From Sclerotinia nivalis (Eukaryota; Ascomycota; Leotiomycetes; Helotiales; Sclerotiniaceae), in NCBI GenBank assembly GCA_029531795.1, contig JAPEIS010000004.1, positions 2,108,001 through 2,172,000 on the forward strand: a DNA stretch of 64,000 nt, written 5' to 3'. Each line of letters opens with the position of its first letter. Positions within the stretch are counted from its first letter, which is position 1. This document shows positions 48,805 through 61,181 of the stretch, one piece after another. The position numbers and the translations under genes are program-made. Below the pieces are notes generated by a model. It made no database searches. It saw only the letters and a list, made by a program, of their open reading frames with translations, and was not told the origin of the DNA.

Positions 48805-50986
48805 ATGTCTCAACTAGCCCATGGCCTCAACGAACCTGTAGGCTCGGATGGAGAAGAATTGAGCCGTTCAGACTCGCTGCGTGCAACTGACAAGAAAGCC
48901 GGTGAAAAAAAGCGAGGTACGACAGCCGGGCAGATTTTAAAGAAATCAAAGTTTTAGCCATCTCATGTTTCGACAAGTTATCTAACATTCACAGCATCGC
49001 GTGTAGGGTCTCGCAGTGTATCAAAATTAAGCGCTGCCCAGTACGTATAGCATATCAAGGAGTTCCCTGGGCAATACCTTCGGAGCCGATACAAAAGGAT
49101 ACCCAAATTCTACTATAGAGAAATGTGTTAATCTGTAGTAGACTAGCAAGGAAAAGAGCCAATGATCGCGAAGCACAGCGGAACATTAGATTAAGAACCA
49201 AGGTGTGACAAACTTCTCTCTGGCTCTTTTCCTGCCTATTTTGATAAGATCAACACGATACTTTCAATCACTGGAGCTTATTTGAACAGTTTTTTGACTA
49301 GATATGTAGGAACATATTGAGAGGTTGGAAGCCCGCGTCGAAGAGCTTACCAATGGTCGTCACAACGAAGTAGAGCTTGAAGAGGCCCGAAGGCGAAACG
49401 AAGCATTGGAGCTGGAAGTAAGACAATTGAGTGAAGACCTAGCACAGCTGAGAGACGATGACAGTTCAGGTATGTACTCGTTTGCCAAAACTTCTTTGAA
49501 GAGAGCTTCTGCAAAAGTTCCTAGGCTTTTTGCCGCGTGTTCGTGTATTCTCAATCACCAAAGTTGGCCGTGTCAAGATATCTCAGAGGATGAAGTCCAA
49601 ATCAAGGAAATCAGACTATAGTCATTCGGTCAGTTAGTACAGACTAAGCACCAATTTGATGCCTACACTTCTGACACCCTTTAAACGTTTCATCGTCTAC
49701 AATTAATGGACATCCTAGAACGCTGACAACAAGCCGCATAAGGCCCGGATCGATCTAATGAATACACTTTTCCGAACAATGCAAAAATTTCCAGTCCGTC
49801 AGCACGAAATATTCCTCTAGGAGTCTCCACGACTAGGTCCATTAATTCGTGCGATTTTGAGGCGCCGTGGTACCACCCGGCAACTTCGAGAAATTCAATT
49901 CGTACTCACACGCACCCATCCAGCACTTTATTTGCGCCTATAGATGGAGTATCACAAGCACCAGAACCAGCTTCTGCGGGTTCCTTAGATGAGAACAGCC
50001 ACTTTCCATATTTTGGGCCAAATTCCTCTGCGAGTCTCAATGACGGTAAGTTGCTCCGTTCTTTCAAATCATAGGCTATTCCTCACACAGCCTCTTTTCA
50101 ATGTTCGGGATAATGACCATATGTAGCAGGCAATTGGACTCCAAGATCTCTTCCATCAGATGCCGTTCAAAGTACAAACTTAGTTGCCATTTCAGGCCAA
50201 GCGCAACCGCAGCCGACATTTCAACAAACTCCCAGCTCTTCAATTATCATTAGCAGCCAAGCGATTTCGCCGCCCTTGCCACCATTCGATGCACTTCAAC
50301 CTTGGGCCCTGCCAATACTGAATACATCGTTACCGACATGTGGAGTTGACACCCTACTTCTAAACATTATACGCACGCAGAAAGGAATTGCGAGACAAGG
50401 GGCACCGGAAAGCGACATCATCGGACCTCCCCAGCCTAGCATGAAGGCTCTTATTTACCCTAATGACCAAAGTCCGACTCACATTATCTCCACAATGATC
50501 TCGAGACTTCTTACAAACCTCGCGGTTAGGGGTCTTCCGGAACGAGCAGGTTGCCTCTACCTGATGTATCATATTTGTCAATGGCAAATCTGTCCCTCAT
50601 CATCGACGTATGGTAATTTGACAGATTGGACTTCGCCGCGAACATCCCAGCTAATTACACCTCATCCTGTATGGGCAGATTCAATATTTTGGGGCAAACT
50701 GAAGGATAGGGTCATTGAAAAACAAGACCTTTACGCCAACGAAGAATTTCAAAATGCATATATACTATGCATCAATGTAAATTGGCCACGACCCGACTTG
50801 GAGGCATTCAGGTTCGAAGGCAACGACATATTTGTTACTGAAGAATTTGAGAATCACATCAAAACTCTATCGAACTGGAGCTTGGACGAGAGATTCGCCG
50901 CCAGGTATCCCGAACTAGCGCCTTTGGTCAAGATTTCGGGAGTGGGAGGCGTAGGACAACTAGGACTACAAGGACCTTACATCTAG
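48805..50986 (+). CDS. bZIP transcription factor with DUF3425 domain
   Basis: I assemble six exons: 48805-48916, 48995-49040, 49142-49202, 49310-49469, 49743-50045 and 50127-50986, giving 513 residues. The basic region ARKRANDREAQRNIRLRTK is followed by the leucine-type heptads EHIERLEARVEELTNGRHNEVELEEA and ALELEVRQLSEDLAQL. A long disordered part rich in Ser, Pro and Gln follows. The C-terminal 180 residues (LQPWALPILNTSLPTCGVD, HIISTMISRLL, GLPERAGCLYLMYHICQWQICPS, WADSIFWGKLKDRVI) match the DUF3425 domain that often accompanies a bZIP in ascomycetes. The fourth intron is 273 bp, long for this window, and its acceptor (CATAAG) is my choice because it is the only one that restores the frame; a small missed exon is possible. 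No target genes are known. Confidence 0.8.
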
Positions 50987-51385
50987 CAAGAGAATATTAC
51001 ACACGGAATATAGGTGTTAATAGAACATTAATGGGTTCATGGAGGTATACAAATACCAAGGATATCTGTAATTGCAGCATTAGTTTGTTATACATTTTTG
51101 GGTCTTGGTGGGTCTTGTACGAACGAAGAAATGAAATTATGATTAAAAATTTCCAAGTTCTAACTCATGTAACTAATAAGACAGACCTTAAGAATTGAGA
51201 TCAGCGAAACGGAACAGGTGCTATTATTTCGGTTAATACAATAAACTTTATCATGTAGACTAGCTTTGAACTTCGTATCCCAACATAGTCGTGCTGCCGG
51301 AAATCGTGCCGCCGGAAAGTACAAAACTCGAACGCTAGGGAGTAATTGTTCTTATTGATCAAACTACCCCATTTCCAAGGTTTCC

Positions 51386-51416
<31 letters not shown>

Positions 51417-52350
51417 GACACCGCTTTAGCGTTCGGAGTTTTACGCTTCCTGGCAGCACGAGTACTATGCCTCAAAAGTAAACGTTTGCGAATACATACG
51501 GATGCATATATCTATAGTCTGTACTCTTCATCATCACGTATTATATACTTTTGACTTTGCAGATCCCACCGTCGGCTCGTGCTAATAAACTTTATTTTCG
51601 TCCCGTCTTGACTATGTCTGTTGTTCATCCGTTGTCCGCCCGAAAGGCAAGTAATGTGGACAGTTGAGAGATGTTCAGAGGATAACTAACTTTGTGGTGG
51701 TAGAGGAGACTAGTTTGTATTTTGTTTGTATGTATGATTAGAAGTAGAATTATCTACGGAGGAGTATTCAGGTTGATGGACTTCGAAATATTTGGGATGT
51801 AAGGTTATGGGGTTGATCTTGTTCGATGTTGGAGGAATATAGGAGGAGTCTGGAATTAGAATATCGTTATTCCGTGATATATATGTGAAAACAATCCTAT
51901 AGGTAGATTATCATTCGAGTAAGATACTTGGTTATCATACATCACGTGCCGACGCGACAAAGTACCTCGCGAGTTTAGAAATCAAAACCGCGCTTTCCCA
52001 TTTCGTCACATTGTTCGAAATAGAAGTGAAATTGGACGGCAATGTTATGGAGAGCTGTACAATGAGACTTTCGAAAAGAAAACAATCATGATAAGGGTCT
52101 CAAATACAGAAACGGAGATTTCAACTGCAGTAATCAACGACAATCGATACCGCGACAAAGGCATGGTTAAATCGAATGCGCCATTTTGTCACTCTCTTTC
52201 ACCCATGGGTTATTAATGAGTTTTGTTCTTTCGAAGTTACATCGATAGTTCAATTATTCCGGTCAACTCTATTTTAGAAGTATCTTCGATAGACAATATT
52301 GTAGCATCTTCGATATTGAATGATAACTGTCGGACTAGCAAGGTTCTGCC
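50987..52350. other. Intergenic with MITE-like element
   Basis: Downstream of the bZIP gene and upstream of the SNF2-family gene. It contains the inverted-repeat element at 51284-51469. No supported gene. Confidence 0.5.
51284..51469. mobile_element. MITE-like element with long imperfect inverted termini
   Basis: The left end (CATAGTCGTGCTGCCGGAAA...AAAACTCGAACGCTA) and the reverse complement of the right end (CATAGTACTCGTGCTGCCAGGAA...AAAACTCCGAACGCTA) align over about 45-60 bases with short gaps. The left arm has an internal near-duplicate CGTGCTGCCGGAAA / CGTGCCGCCGGAAA. The middle holds a TTTC microsatellite (about 51389-51416). No reading frame. Size and shape fit a non-autonomous miniature inverted-repeat element; I could not identify a target-site duplication. 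Confidence 0.7.
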
Positions 52351-55300
52351 ATGGCTCCCACTACGCAATATGAGGATGAAGTGACCACGGAAGATGAAGA
52401 GCTTGAGCGCAAGCCAAATAAAATCAAGGCTCTGCTTGCAGATGGTAAGTTGATCAACACCATGCCCAATCGTGCGCTGAACTCTTTCCCTAGAAGTTGT
52501 TTCTATTTCCGACAGCGAAGATGGCAATGGATCCAAAACGAAGATTTCCAATGCCAGCAACAAGGGCAAACGTAAGGCCATCGAGCAAGTGGAATGGTCG
52601 GATGATGATGAAGACGAAAACCCGTACGAGAAGTTTAAGAAGAGGAAATCCGAGAAACGCAAGAAATTGAATGCCCAAAAGAAACGAATAAAGGAACGGG
52701 CAAAGGATGCGAAGGAGGCAAAGGAAAAGGGTGGGTCTTCCAAACAAAAAGAGAGGATCTTGGGGGAAGAATCAGATTACGAAATGGATGACGAAATTCC
52801 TCAGTACCTACAGATTAGACGGAGAGAATTCGATACGAACCTAGATAAAATGAAGAGCGCTGGCCTTCAGCTTCCCCCTGACTATTCTGATATATACTTT
52901 TCGGATGATGAACGCATGGCAGAGCTCGAAGAACGACCAGATTTCCCAAGCACTGTGGAGCCATCAAGACCTTATGCAGATATAAATATGGAATTATCCA
53001 ATGGTGTTATACCTGCATCTATTGCGCAGTATCTCCGAGATTACCAAGTAGATGGAGTCAAATTTCTTCATGAAAAGTTTGTTTACCAGAAAGGAGGGAT
53101 TTTAGGTGATGATATGGGCCTAGGAAAAACTGTGCAAGTGGCCGCTTTCCTTACTGCGGCGTTTGGAAAGACGGGAGATGAGCGGGATGAGAAACGTATG
53201 CGAAAAGTGAAGAATAAAGACGAAGGACGATGGTACCCTCGAGTACTCATTGTATGCCCTGGTTCTTTAATCCAGAATTGGAAGAATGAACTGACGAGGT
53301 GGGGATGGTGGCATGTCGAAAAGTTTCATGGGAATGTGAAGGAGAAAGAGCCTGTGCTCCGCAGTGCTCAATCTAGCCGCGTCGAAATCGTCATCACTAC
53401 ATATTCAACATATAAGAATTATAAGGATGAATTGAATACCATTTCTTGGGATTGTGTTGTAGCTGATGAATGTCATCAGCTCAAGGAAAGAACGTCTCTT
53501 ACGACGCAAGCGATGAATGAAGTAAATGCCTTGTGTCGCATTGGACTTACAGGCACTGCTATACAGAATAAGTACGAAGAACTTTGGACACTGCTTAATT
53601 GGTGCTCGCCTGGTAAGGTTGGCCCATTGGCTACTTGGGTTTCAACCATCTCAGAACCTTTGAGGATTGGACAAAGCCACGACTCCACTAACCAGCAAGT
53701 GAAACGGGCTCGGGAGACTGCGAAGAGGTTGGTCAATAATCTTATGCCTCATTTCTTTCTACGGAGGATGAAGACCTTGATCGCCCATCAACTTCCAAAG
53801 AAGACGGATAGATTGCTACCATGTCCCCTTACTGATCTTCAACGAGAAGCATACGAGAGGTTTCTTGAAAGTGATATTGTGCAGCTCGTCAAAAATCATG
53901 GCGAACCTTGTGATTGTGGTAATGGTAAGAAATTAACGCGCGGGGCGTGCTGTTATTCCAAGATCCCTGGAACCAATACAAAATGGCAGGCTATGGTATT
54001 TCCTATCATGGCCACACTTCAGAAGTTATCCAACCACCTGGCTCTTCTCTTGCCTAACGATGGAGACCCTAGAGAGAAGCAAGAACGAGACTTAGATTTC
54101 CTTCAGAAAATGTTACCGGATAGATGGGAGGAGTTATACAAAGCTCGAGATTCAATCGCAAACCTGTCCAACCCCGAGTTTTGCGGCAAGTGGAAAGTTT
54201 TGAAGAAGCTTTTGAAACATTGGCATGAGGAAGGAGATAAGGTTTTAATCTTTTCTCATAGCGTCAAGTTATTAAGGATGCTTCAACATCTATTTCAGAG
54301 TACTAGCTATAATGTTAGCTTCCTCAGCGGCGAAATGAAGTATGAAGATCGTCAGGATACAGTGGATGATTTCAATTCTGATCCCAATCAATTCATTTTC
54401 TTGATATCCACTAAAGCTGGAGGTACGTCTAGTTCTCGAGTTCATTATATCCTGTGTTCCATTTCATTTTCGAATTATTACTTGCTGAATGTGGTATTTC
54501 GATGAAAGTTCGATAGTTTGAAATTTGTGGATGTATAAAAGCGCCATAGAGCCTTATGGCCTCTAGGTTTTTCGTATACTGACTGGATCTATTAGGCGTT
54601 GGCTTGAACATTACCAGTGCTAATAAAGTAGGTTTCATTCATGAAGAATATCGCAGCAATTACTGACTTCGCAGGTTGTTATCTTCGATCCTAATTGGAA
54701 CCCAAGTTATGACTTACAAGCTCAAGATCGAGCATACAGAATAGGCCAGCTCAGAGATGTTGATTCATTTCGACTGGTTTCCGCTGGGACCATAGAAGAA
54801 GTCGTCTATGCTCGCCAGATATATAAACAGCAGCAAGCTAACATCGGATATAATGCTTCAATGGAGCGTCGATATTTCAAAGGTGTACAAAATGCAGTTA
54901 GCCAAAAAGGAGAGATATTTGGATTGGATAATTTATTGTCTTTCCACGCGGATGAAATTCTACTCCGAGATATTGTCAATAAAACCAACGTTGCGGAGAC
55001 AAGAGCAGGCGTTGCAATGGCCAGTTTCGATGTTCAAGCAGCTCTTGATGACGATGACAATCCTCTACGAGCAGATGATGATGATCCTAATGGCGCGATG
55101 AGTCAACTCGCCGCCCTAATCACCGAAGGCGAAGTAGATACCAAACGCAAAAAGAAACCCACTCCCAAATCCGACCCCATCGCTGCAATCCTAGCATCAG
55201 CAGGCGTAGAATACACGCACGAAAACTCAGAAGTAGTCGGCTCATCTAAAGTCGAAGAGAGATTAAGTCGTCGCGCGGAAGAAACAGGCGGCGAAGTCGG

Positions 55301-55655
55301 CTATGGTGAAGAAATACTTTTCAGACCCACATCAGAACACGCGGGAAATGAAAATACACGCTATGAGTTCCATCCGCCGGAAGATGTTATGAAGAGACAA
55401 TTTTGTACGATGGCGAAAATGTTTGGGTTTGCTAATGCGACGGAATTTGCGCTGGTGGTGGAGGGGTGGACGCAGAAACAGCGGACGGATTTTTTGGAGA
55501 GGTTTTATGCGAAGAGAAGGGAGAGGTTGGTGGAGTTGGATAGGGAGAGGGAGGAGAAGGAGGGGAGGGAGAAAATGGAGAGAATGGAGATGTTGAAGGA
55601 GGAGGCGAGGGGCGATATGGATGGTGAGACGGAAAGTGAGGAGGATGAGTTGTAA
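52351..55655 (+). CDS. SNF2-family ATPase, ERCC6L2/Rad26-like
   Basis: Four exons (52351-52444, 52494-54422, 54596-54627, 54675-55655) sum to 1011 residues. The helicase core starts near residue 220 with IAQYLRDYQVDGVKFLHE and the Walker A loop ILGDDMGLGKTVQVAAFL, followed by VLIVCPGSLIQNWKNELTRW, the Walker B box VVADECHQLK (DECH in place of DEAH) and RIGLTGTAIQNKYEELW. The second lobe has DKVLIFSHSVKLLRMLQHL, LISTKAGGVGLNITSANK (spanning introns 2 and 3) and QAQDRAYRIGQ. The Cys-rich segment EPCDCGNGKKLTRGACCY is a mark of the ERCC6L2 branch. Basic and acidic tails lie at both ends. Relatives act in transcription-coupled or double-strand-break repair; the specific role here is inferred. The gene is intact. 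The 32 nt third exon is essential for motif V. Confidence 0.92.
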
Positions 55656-57479
55656 TGATACCCTTGTTTGGAGTTTGGCTTGTAAGAGGAGATTTGGGCG
55701 GATGGGCGTATAATATAATATCTAGGTTGTAGGTCTAAGTTACAATACTTTTGTTCAATATATATGGGCTTTGACTGTTTAATAAACTGTCTACTGTAGA
55801 CCCCTAAGGACCTGACGCTACCTCCCGCTATCTGGAGATTTCAAAGTTGTCCAAGCGGCAAAATTTGAAAATAGAGTCCATTCGTGACAAAAAGAGGGTT
55901 CTTCACGAATGATTATCAATAATTCCCCTTTCATAACTTTAATTTACACGGCTAAGATAGTCAAGTGGCTCACTTGTTTAAATATTTCATTGATTTTCGT
56001 TTTTCTTGATATCGATCTACTTTTCGATTTTTAGCCGAGGGAATATGTATCTATTTCCTCGCTTGGAACTTGCATATTATGAAATTAGGGGATACTCAAA
56101 GATTGTTGGAGTTTCATCTGTTCATATAGGACTGAATAAAGTCATAAGCGTACAAACTACGAATATATGCGCTGTATGCGCCTGATCGATAAAGATATTG
56201 AATGACTGTGTAGAGGTGAAAATCGCCGTACCCGTTGATCATGTCAAAGGCTTTTACTTTGATATCTTTTCCTACCCCTGATTTAGGATCAAGCTTCAGT
56301 CATTTTATCACTATCTTGATTACAGTGGGAATATCACAGCACACGTAACCGAAGAACTAGTTGATTTTGAAAAGTATAGTCCTCGGTGTAGCTTTCGTGC
56401 TATCATATCATATATGCAAATATTCTAAACTCGAAGTCCTCTGGTCTCTCGTGTGGTTCCATGTTCTGTGTTCAGAAGCAGCTCATTGCCCCGAAGCAGC
56501 AGGAGGCTGATTGTTATCCATATACCGTATGAATATACCAGAGCAGCGATAATGCTGACTGGAGGAGGAGGGAACCGAGTTGTTCCAATGAAAGGGAGCT
56601 CTGCATAAAGGCAGTGCTTCTTTACTCCGAAAAAGCGATAGGTTCCGCATCATGCTGGTTGTGATCTTCTTCAGGCGCAAAGGAATGAACATCTTCATAC
56701 TTAGATACTCTCACAATATTTTCCACGTGGTCGGTCATGTTTGATAAGCCGATCTGTAGAACATCACTATTCTGTTGAACTATTGATATAATAAAGAATG
56801 TATCAGGTCAAAGTACCGCCACTGAGGACCGCCACTGAGGTAAAGCACTGATGAATATGGATTGACTAGACAATATCGAGATGTTTCGGCGGTGCCACAG
56901 TTGAGATGAATGTCTCATGTATGTCAGGATAACATGTTCTAGTATTTATATCGAAATGAGAGATCACGCCGAAAAATCGAAGTAGTAATGAGCGGTATCG
57001 TAACAGATAGTTGTTTAATGCTTGTTCAATAATTAAAGAAGTGGAGGTGGATTCCCTTGAAAAGGCATCACTATGCCCTGGCGGGATAGCTCCATTGCTA
57101 CAGTTACTTGCGGCATTTATATTGTAGATAGGGTGCTTTTGAGGTATGGTCGCGAAATATTTGGTTTGAAATCGTTGGATTCGATATATATGATACTAAG
57201 CAGAGTAGCTTAGTATGTTTTGTGATACAGAGTATATTCACTGCAAATCTATGGGAATTTGCTAAAGATCTATACTTCGAGATACTACAGCAGTGCAATG
57301 CATGTGATACTAAGCAGAGTGGTTCGGTATAACAACATTTTGTTATATCTTACAGAAATATGTTCATTTCATTCTGAGCAGGAAGTAGATGGTTTTATGT
57401 GAGTAAATATGTGAATTTCTGCAGTAAAAGACCACGATATTACAGGTATAATACCTACTATTTAGTAGCTACATGTCAT
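55656..57479. other. 1.8 kb intergenic with small repeats
   Basis: No gene supported. It holds the 3' flank of the SNF2-family gene and the 3' flank of a P450 pseudogene. A tandem pair ACCGCCACTGAGG lies at about 56816-56841, and the repeat described below at 57191-57320. Confidence 0.5.
57191..57320. repeat. Palindrome and 16 bp direct repeat
   Basis: TGATACTAAGCAGAGT occurs at 57191-57206 and 57305-57320. The first copy is part of a perfect palindrome ATACTAAGC-AGAGTA-GCTTAGTAT (57193-57216). The spacer contains an inverted CACTGC/GCAGTG pair. This may be a small foldback element or an eroded repeat. Confidence 0.6.
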
Positions 57480-59591
57480 CTAAGCTTTACCTACCCATCT
57501 CAATCCCACCTTCTCGGGACTTCTCATCTGCAACAACAAAACGATAACATTATCCCCGACCACACTCATCACTCTCTCCTTTGCTTCTTCCTTTGTTTCG
57601 CCCTCCTCCCGCACAATCTCCACCCGATTTCTCTTGAACAGGCCAACAATCGCGGCTACGAATTCTACTTAGCTAAACTTCATACCTAGACATGCTCGGA
57701 TTCCTGTCGACCATGGCTGGTATGATCCTTTAGGTGGGTTGCGAATATATTCATGTTCAAGCGGTGATCTATTCGTATTTTCGGTTTTGGATAAGATCCA
57801 GCGCTAGGGGCTATAAAATCAGGAAGTCAGGGATTGCTTATCAATCAAATGGAAGGAGGGGGGACAATAAGAACAAAACGTTCTAAGGGAAAATCGAGAG
57901 GATGCTACATATGAAATATAGAAGTGAAGTTTGAGATCGGAGAATAAATTTGGTTTAAACTTACTGCCATTCGAGACTATTCTCACCCCAGTATCGTGGA
58001 TGTGAGTGCAGTGCGTTGCTATTTGGAATAATGCGCGTGTCTGGTGGAATGATGATCATTCGGCCATCAATTGAAAGTGGTTGTGGTTTTCGAAGGTAGA
58101 TTTGCAGATACCGATCAATGGATTCCAAAGTCGCACAGTCTCTAACTATTACACAAACTCGCTATCAGCATTACACTGTTCACCTTCTGAAGGAGGAATT
58201 ATTCACCATTATGGCAAGACATCGGTTCAACCTGGGATATATTTCCTTGAAATCCCATGTTGATGGCATATCGTTAGTTAAAACGGCGTTAATTTCTTCG
58301 GAGATCCAGTCTTGAACTTCGGGGTGAGCCGCGAGAAGATAAAGTGTCCAATTGAGTACAATGGCAGTTGTATCGTGACCGGCAAAGTTATAAACGAAGA
58401 TATTTCCATATATTTCCTCTTCAGTGAGTCCCTGAAAGCCATTTGTGACATGTGAGATTGAGCCGTCTGATGAGGACTGAGACTGTTCTTTGGAAGCTCG
58501 AAGTAAAGAATTCGTGAAAGTTGCGCTTCTGGTTTTCCCTTGCGAAATAGCATGCTTCTCATCATTGAGCATCTCTGTCATATAATACTTGAAGTCAACT
58601 GTTGCTCGCCCAATTCGCTCCCACTTTGGCGGCCATGGCAATTTAGAGAGAAGTTTAGGACCGAGCACAAGAATAAGAAGGCAGTTTTCCAAGACAACGG
58701 CGAGTGAGTCTCTGTAATTGAAAGTATGTCCTGGCTTGGGCTGCTCGGTGGATCTCTTGAACGAGTATGATTTCCCAAATCCAGCCCCGGACAGCACATG
58801 GAGTGAGAACGTGCGGGTATCTTTATCTGTCCGGGTAATAGGTTCTTCTAGAGACTTCCAGAATTGCAAAATCTCATCTGCCTGCCTCAACGCCTCGATC
58901 CAGACTAGACGGTTGTTCTGGTCATTGAATGGTGCGCTGGTAATTTTGCGTTGACGCTGCCAATCTGAGCCTACTGCCTAAAATTGTGTTAACTCCATTG
59001 GTTCATTATTTCAGGACCATCTTCACGCACTGTTGAAATATTGGGCCCAAAAACCGCTAGCACCGCTAGGATAGTTAGCAACTTATCGCAGCATGATAAC
59101 GTGATATTCTTCTTACCCAGCAAATCCGGAGGTCTATCAAAATCATCCTTTCTTTTGAAAACTTCATTCACTGCGTCGGAATCGCAGAGATATAACCAAT
59201 TGCGCCCAGCTGATACATGAATCACTGCATCGCCAAGCTCTTGGTGCATTTTGTACTTATCTTTGAATTCCCAGCCCGGCTCGCTGTACCTGGCGATATC
59301 ACATTCGCCGAACACAGCCCTTACAATAGGAAGCACGATACCTGATACGAGAATCCACTATCATCAACATATCAGCGGTTGCCTGTTGCTAGGGAGCGGG
59401 TAGAGATATTTGCAGATTCGAGGAGAGGGTTATGTGGGACTCACTACTGGGTTATCGCCGCTGGCAATGAGGATTCTAATGGGAATTCCAATCTTCTGAG
59501 CAATTCTGTAGTTTTTTACCAAGCAAACAAGGTTCCAGATGCCAAAGCTTATGGGCATAAGGATCAGCAGTACAATTACCAAGTAAGCCAT
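57480..59591 (-). pseudogene. Cytochrome P450 with stops and a frameshift
   Basis: Exons run from ATG 59591 (MAYLVIVLLILMPISFGIWNL, the membrane anchor). They continue through GWEFKDKYKMHQELGDAVIHV, DWQRQRKITSAPFNDQNN and FNYRDSLAVVLENCL to the I helix FAGHDTTAIVL and RLNRCLAIM. Then LETVRLWNPLIG (ExxR) is spliced from about 58145. After ICKSTF the frame shifts by one missing base near 58088-58095 and continues RKPQPLSIDGRMIIIPPDTRIIPNSN. In the last exon TAG (57804-57806) replaces a Gln codon before RWILSK. After the haem loop STGIRACLGMKFS, TAA (57669-57671) replaces another Gln before VEFVAAIVGLF. All three lesions lie downstream of the I helix. Both stops fit C-to-T changes. The product would lack the haem ligand. 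Confidence 0.8.
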
Positions 59592-60070
59592 AATGTTCAA
59601 TACCGAAGACAGCGAACTGGGAAAATGCGCGAGGAAATGAAGCTGAGGACTGATCAAACAATTATTTCCCTACTCGGTTGGTTTATGTACCAACTGATAC
59701 TAATGACTACATGGGTATAAAGGCGCAGCACAGTTGAAAACAGGATAGCCCGGCGTAAGCTCTTAGTAAATGGTATTGAGACCCTTATAAATTTCTACCA
59801 ACATCTTAATGCAGTTGAAATTAATATTGGCTTTTTGCGGCAGTCTAACTGCGTATACGACAAGCATAAATGCTCTCTCCTCTCCACTTTGAAGAGCCAT
59901 AAATATTCACGAAGGAAATATTTCATAAATGTTCCATAGCAAGCAATGAAGTTTTCCCCTAAGAATAGGACATTCACTTACATCAAAACGGGAACATTTA
60001 CATCTGGTTCCCTTTGAGACCTTTAAAGTATATCATCCGACCGAGCTCAAAAGTTTTAATTCGATCTCAA
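59592..60070. other. Intergenic
   Basis: The P450 promoter side and the 3' flank of the deaminase gene. No gene supported. Confidence 0.5.
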
Positions 60071-60693
60071 TCATGTATGAGCCCTAGTTGTACTCCAATA
60101 CCTATCGCTCTCCTCCACAACCACCTTATCCATCCCCTCCACCGGCCCAATAATCTCAATGTCCTTCTGTTGTCCCTCCAAAATATCCCTCGTATGCCAT
60201 TTCAACGTAAAATTCTCTCTGTTTCCCGGTCCCGTAAGACCTGCCAATTGTTCATTCGTCGCCGCATATATTATTCGTCCAATATGTGCCCAATATATCG
60301 TCGCTACACCAAATCATGAGTTACCTGAACTTTCAATCTCGACATAGACAACAACGTACCGGAACACATAGCACAAGGCTCCCACGTACTTATCAACGTA
60401 CATCTCCACAAATATTCTTTCTTATAATGCGAATAGGCTAGTCGTGCCAATGAGCTCTCGGCATGATTTACTTGATCGATGCTTTGATGTGTGAGGAGCA
60501 CAGTTTCGTTATCAGGCCCTAGCAGAACAGCAGCAAAAGGACGTTTTCCTTGCGTGACGGCACGACGCTGTACTTCGAGACATGCGTTAATGCCCGCTTC
60601 GATTTGAGATGGCGTGGGAGGTGTTCGGAGTGGGAAGAGGTCGGGAGCAATTGCTTCCGCGGCGGAGGATGTAAGAGCTGCTTCGTGGGACAT
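60071..60693 (-). CDS. Zinc-dependent nucleoside/cytosine-type deaminase
   Basis: Two exons (60360-60693 and 60071-60303, 56 bp intron) give 188 residues. The start MSHEAALTSSAAEAIAP was chosen because the frame is open only from there. The CMP/dCMP deaminase-fold motifs are HAE in VNHAESSLARLA (zinc ligand and proton shuttle) and PCAMC in TWEPCAMCSATIYWA (two zinc cysteines), the latter split by the intron. Later parts are AHIGRIIYAATNEQLAGLTG and NFTLKWHTRDILEG. Cytosolic deaminases of this kind act on cytosine, guanine or related bases. Which base is used is not clear. The gene is intact; expression level is unknown. Confidence 0.85.
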
Positions 60694-61181
60694 TTTGGGT
60701 CTGGGGTTTTGTTAGTGGGGAAGGAAGTAGAGATAGCATGTGTTGGAATACCTGCAACGCTATCGTACTCTTATTTGAGCCTCTGAGATGCGTCGCAGGT
60801 GTTTTTGAGGAAGAATGATTATTTATCGAGTAAAGGAGGGGGTCGTTATTATCTCTAGCTAGGCGAAGGCGAGCTCCGTTAGCACCGGGTGAAGTAGAAG
60901 CTGGCATGGCCCGCATGAAGTTGTACAACAATAATATCAGGATTGTAAATCCAACAACAATTCCATTCTACAGAATCAGGGTCCCTTGTTATAGTCTAAT
61001 GATAATCCAATTCTCGCCTTTTAAGGCCTTCACTTCATCTGATCGCCTCTCACTTTTAGACATGTTGATGCGGATCCGAAATATTGCTGTTTTAAATGTT
61101 CCTGCACCTCATTGCACTTCATTCATATCTCATTATTCGTAGGATTGTAAGTAAAGTTATTTTCGCCCATGTGCTATGCTT
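60694..61181. other. Intergenic
   Basis: Promoter side of the deaminase gene (left) and 3' flank of the Kelch gene (right). A short minus-strand frame from 60931 looks open but could not be joined in phase to the deaminase. Confidence 0.5.

Noticed and set aside
60587..60931. N-terminal exon of the deaminase or separate small gene on the minus strand
   Set aside because: The frame cannot be spliced in phase to MSHEAAL with any plausible donor; it is probably leader sequence.
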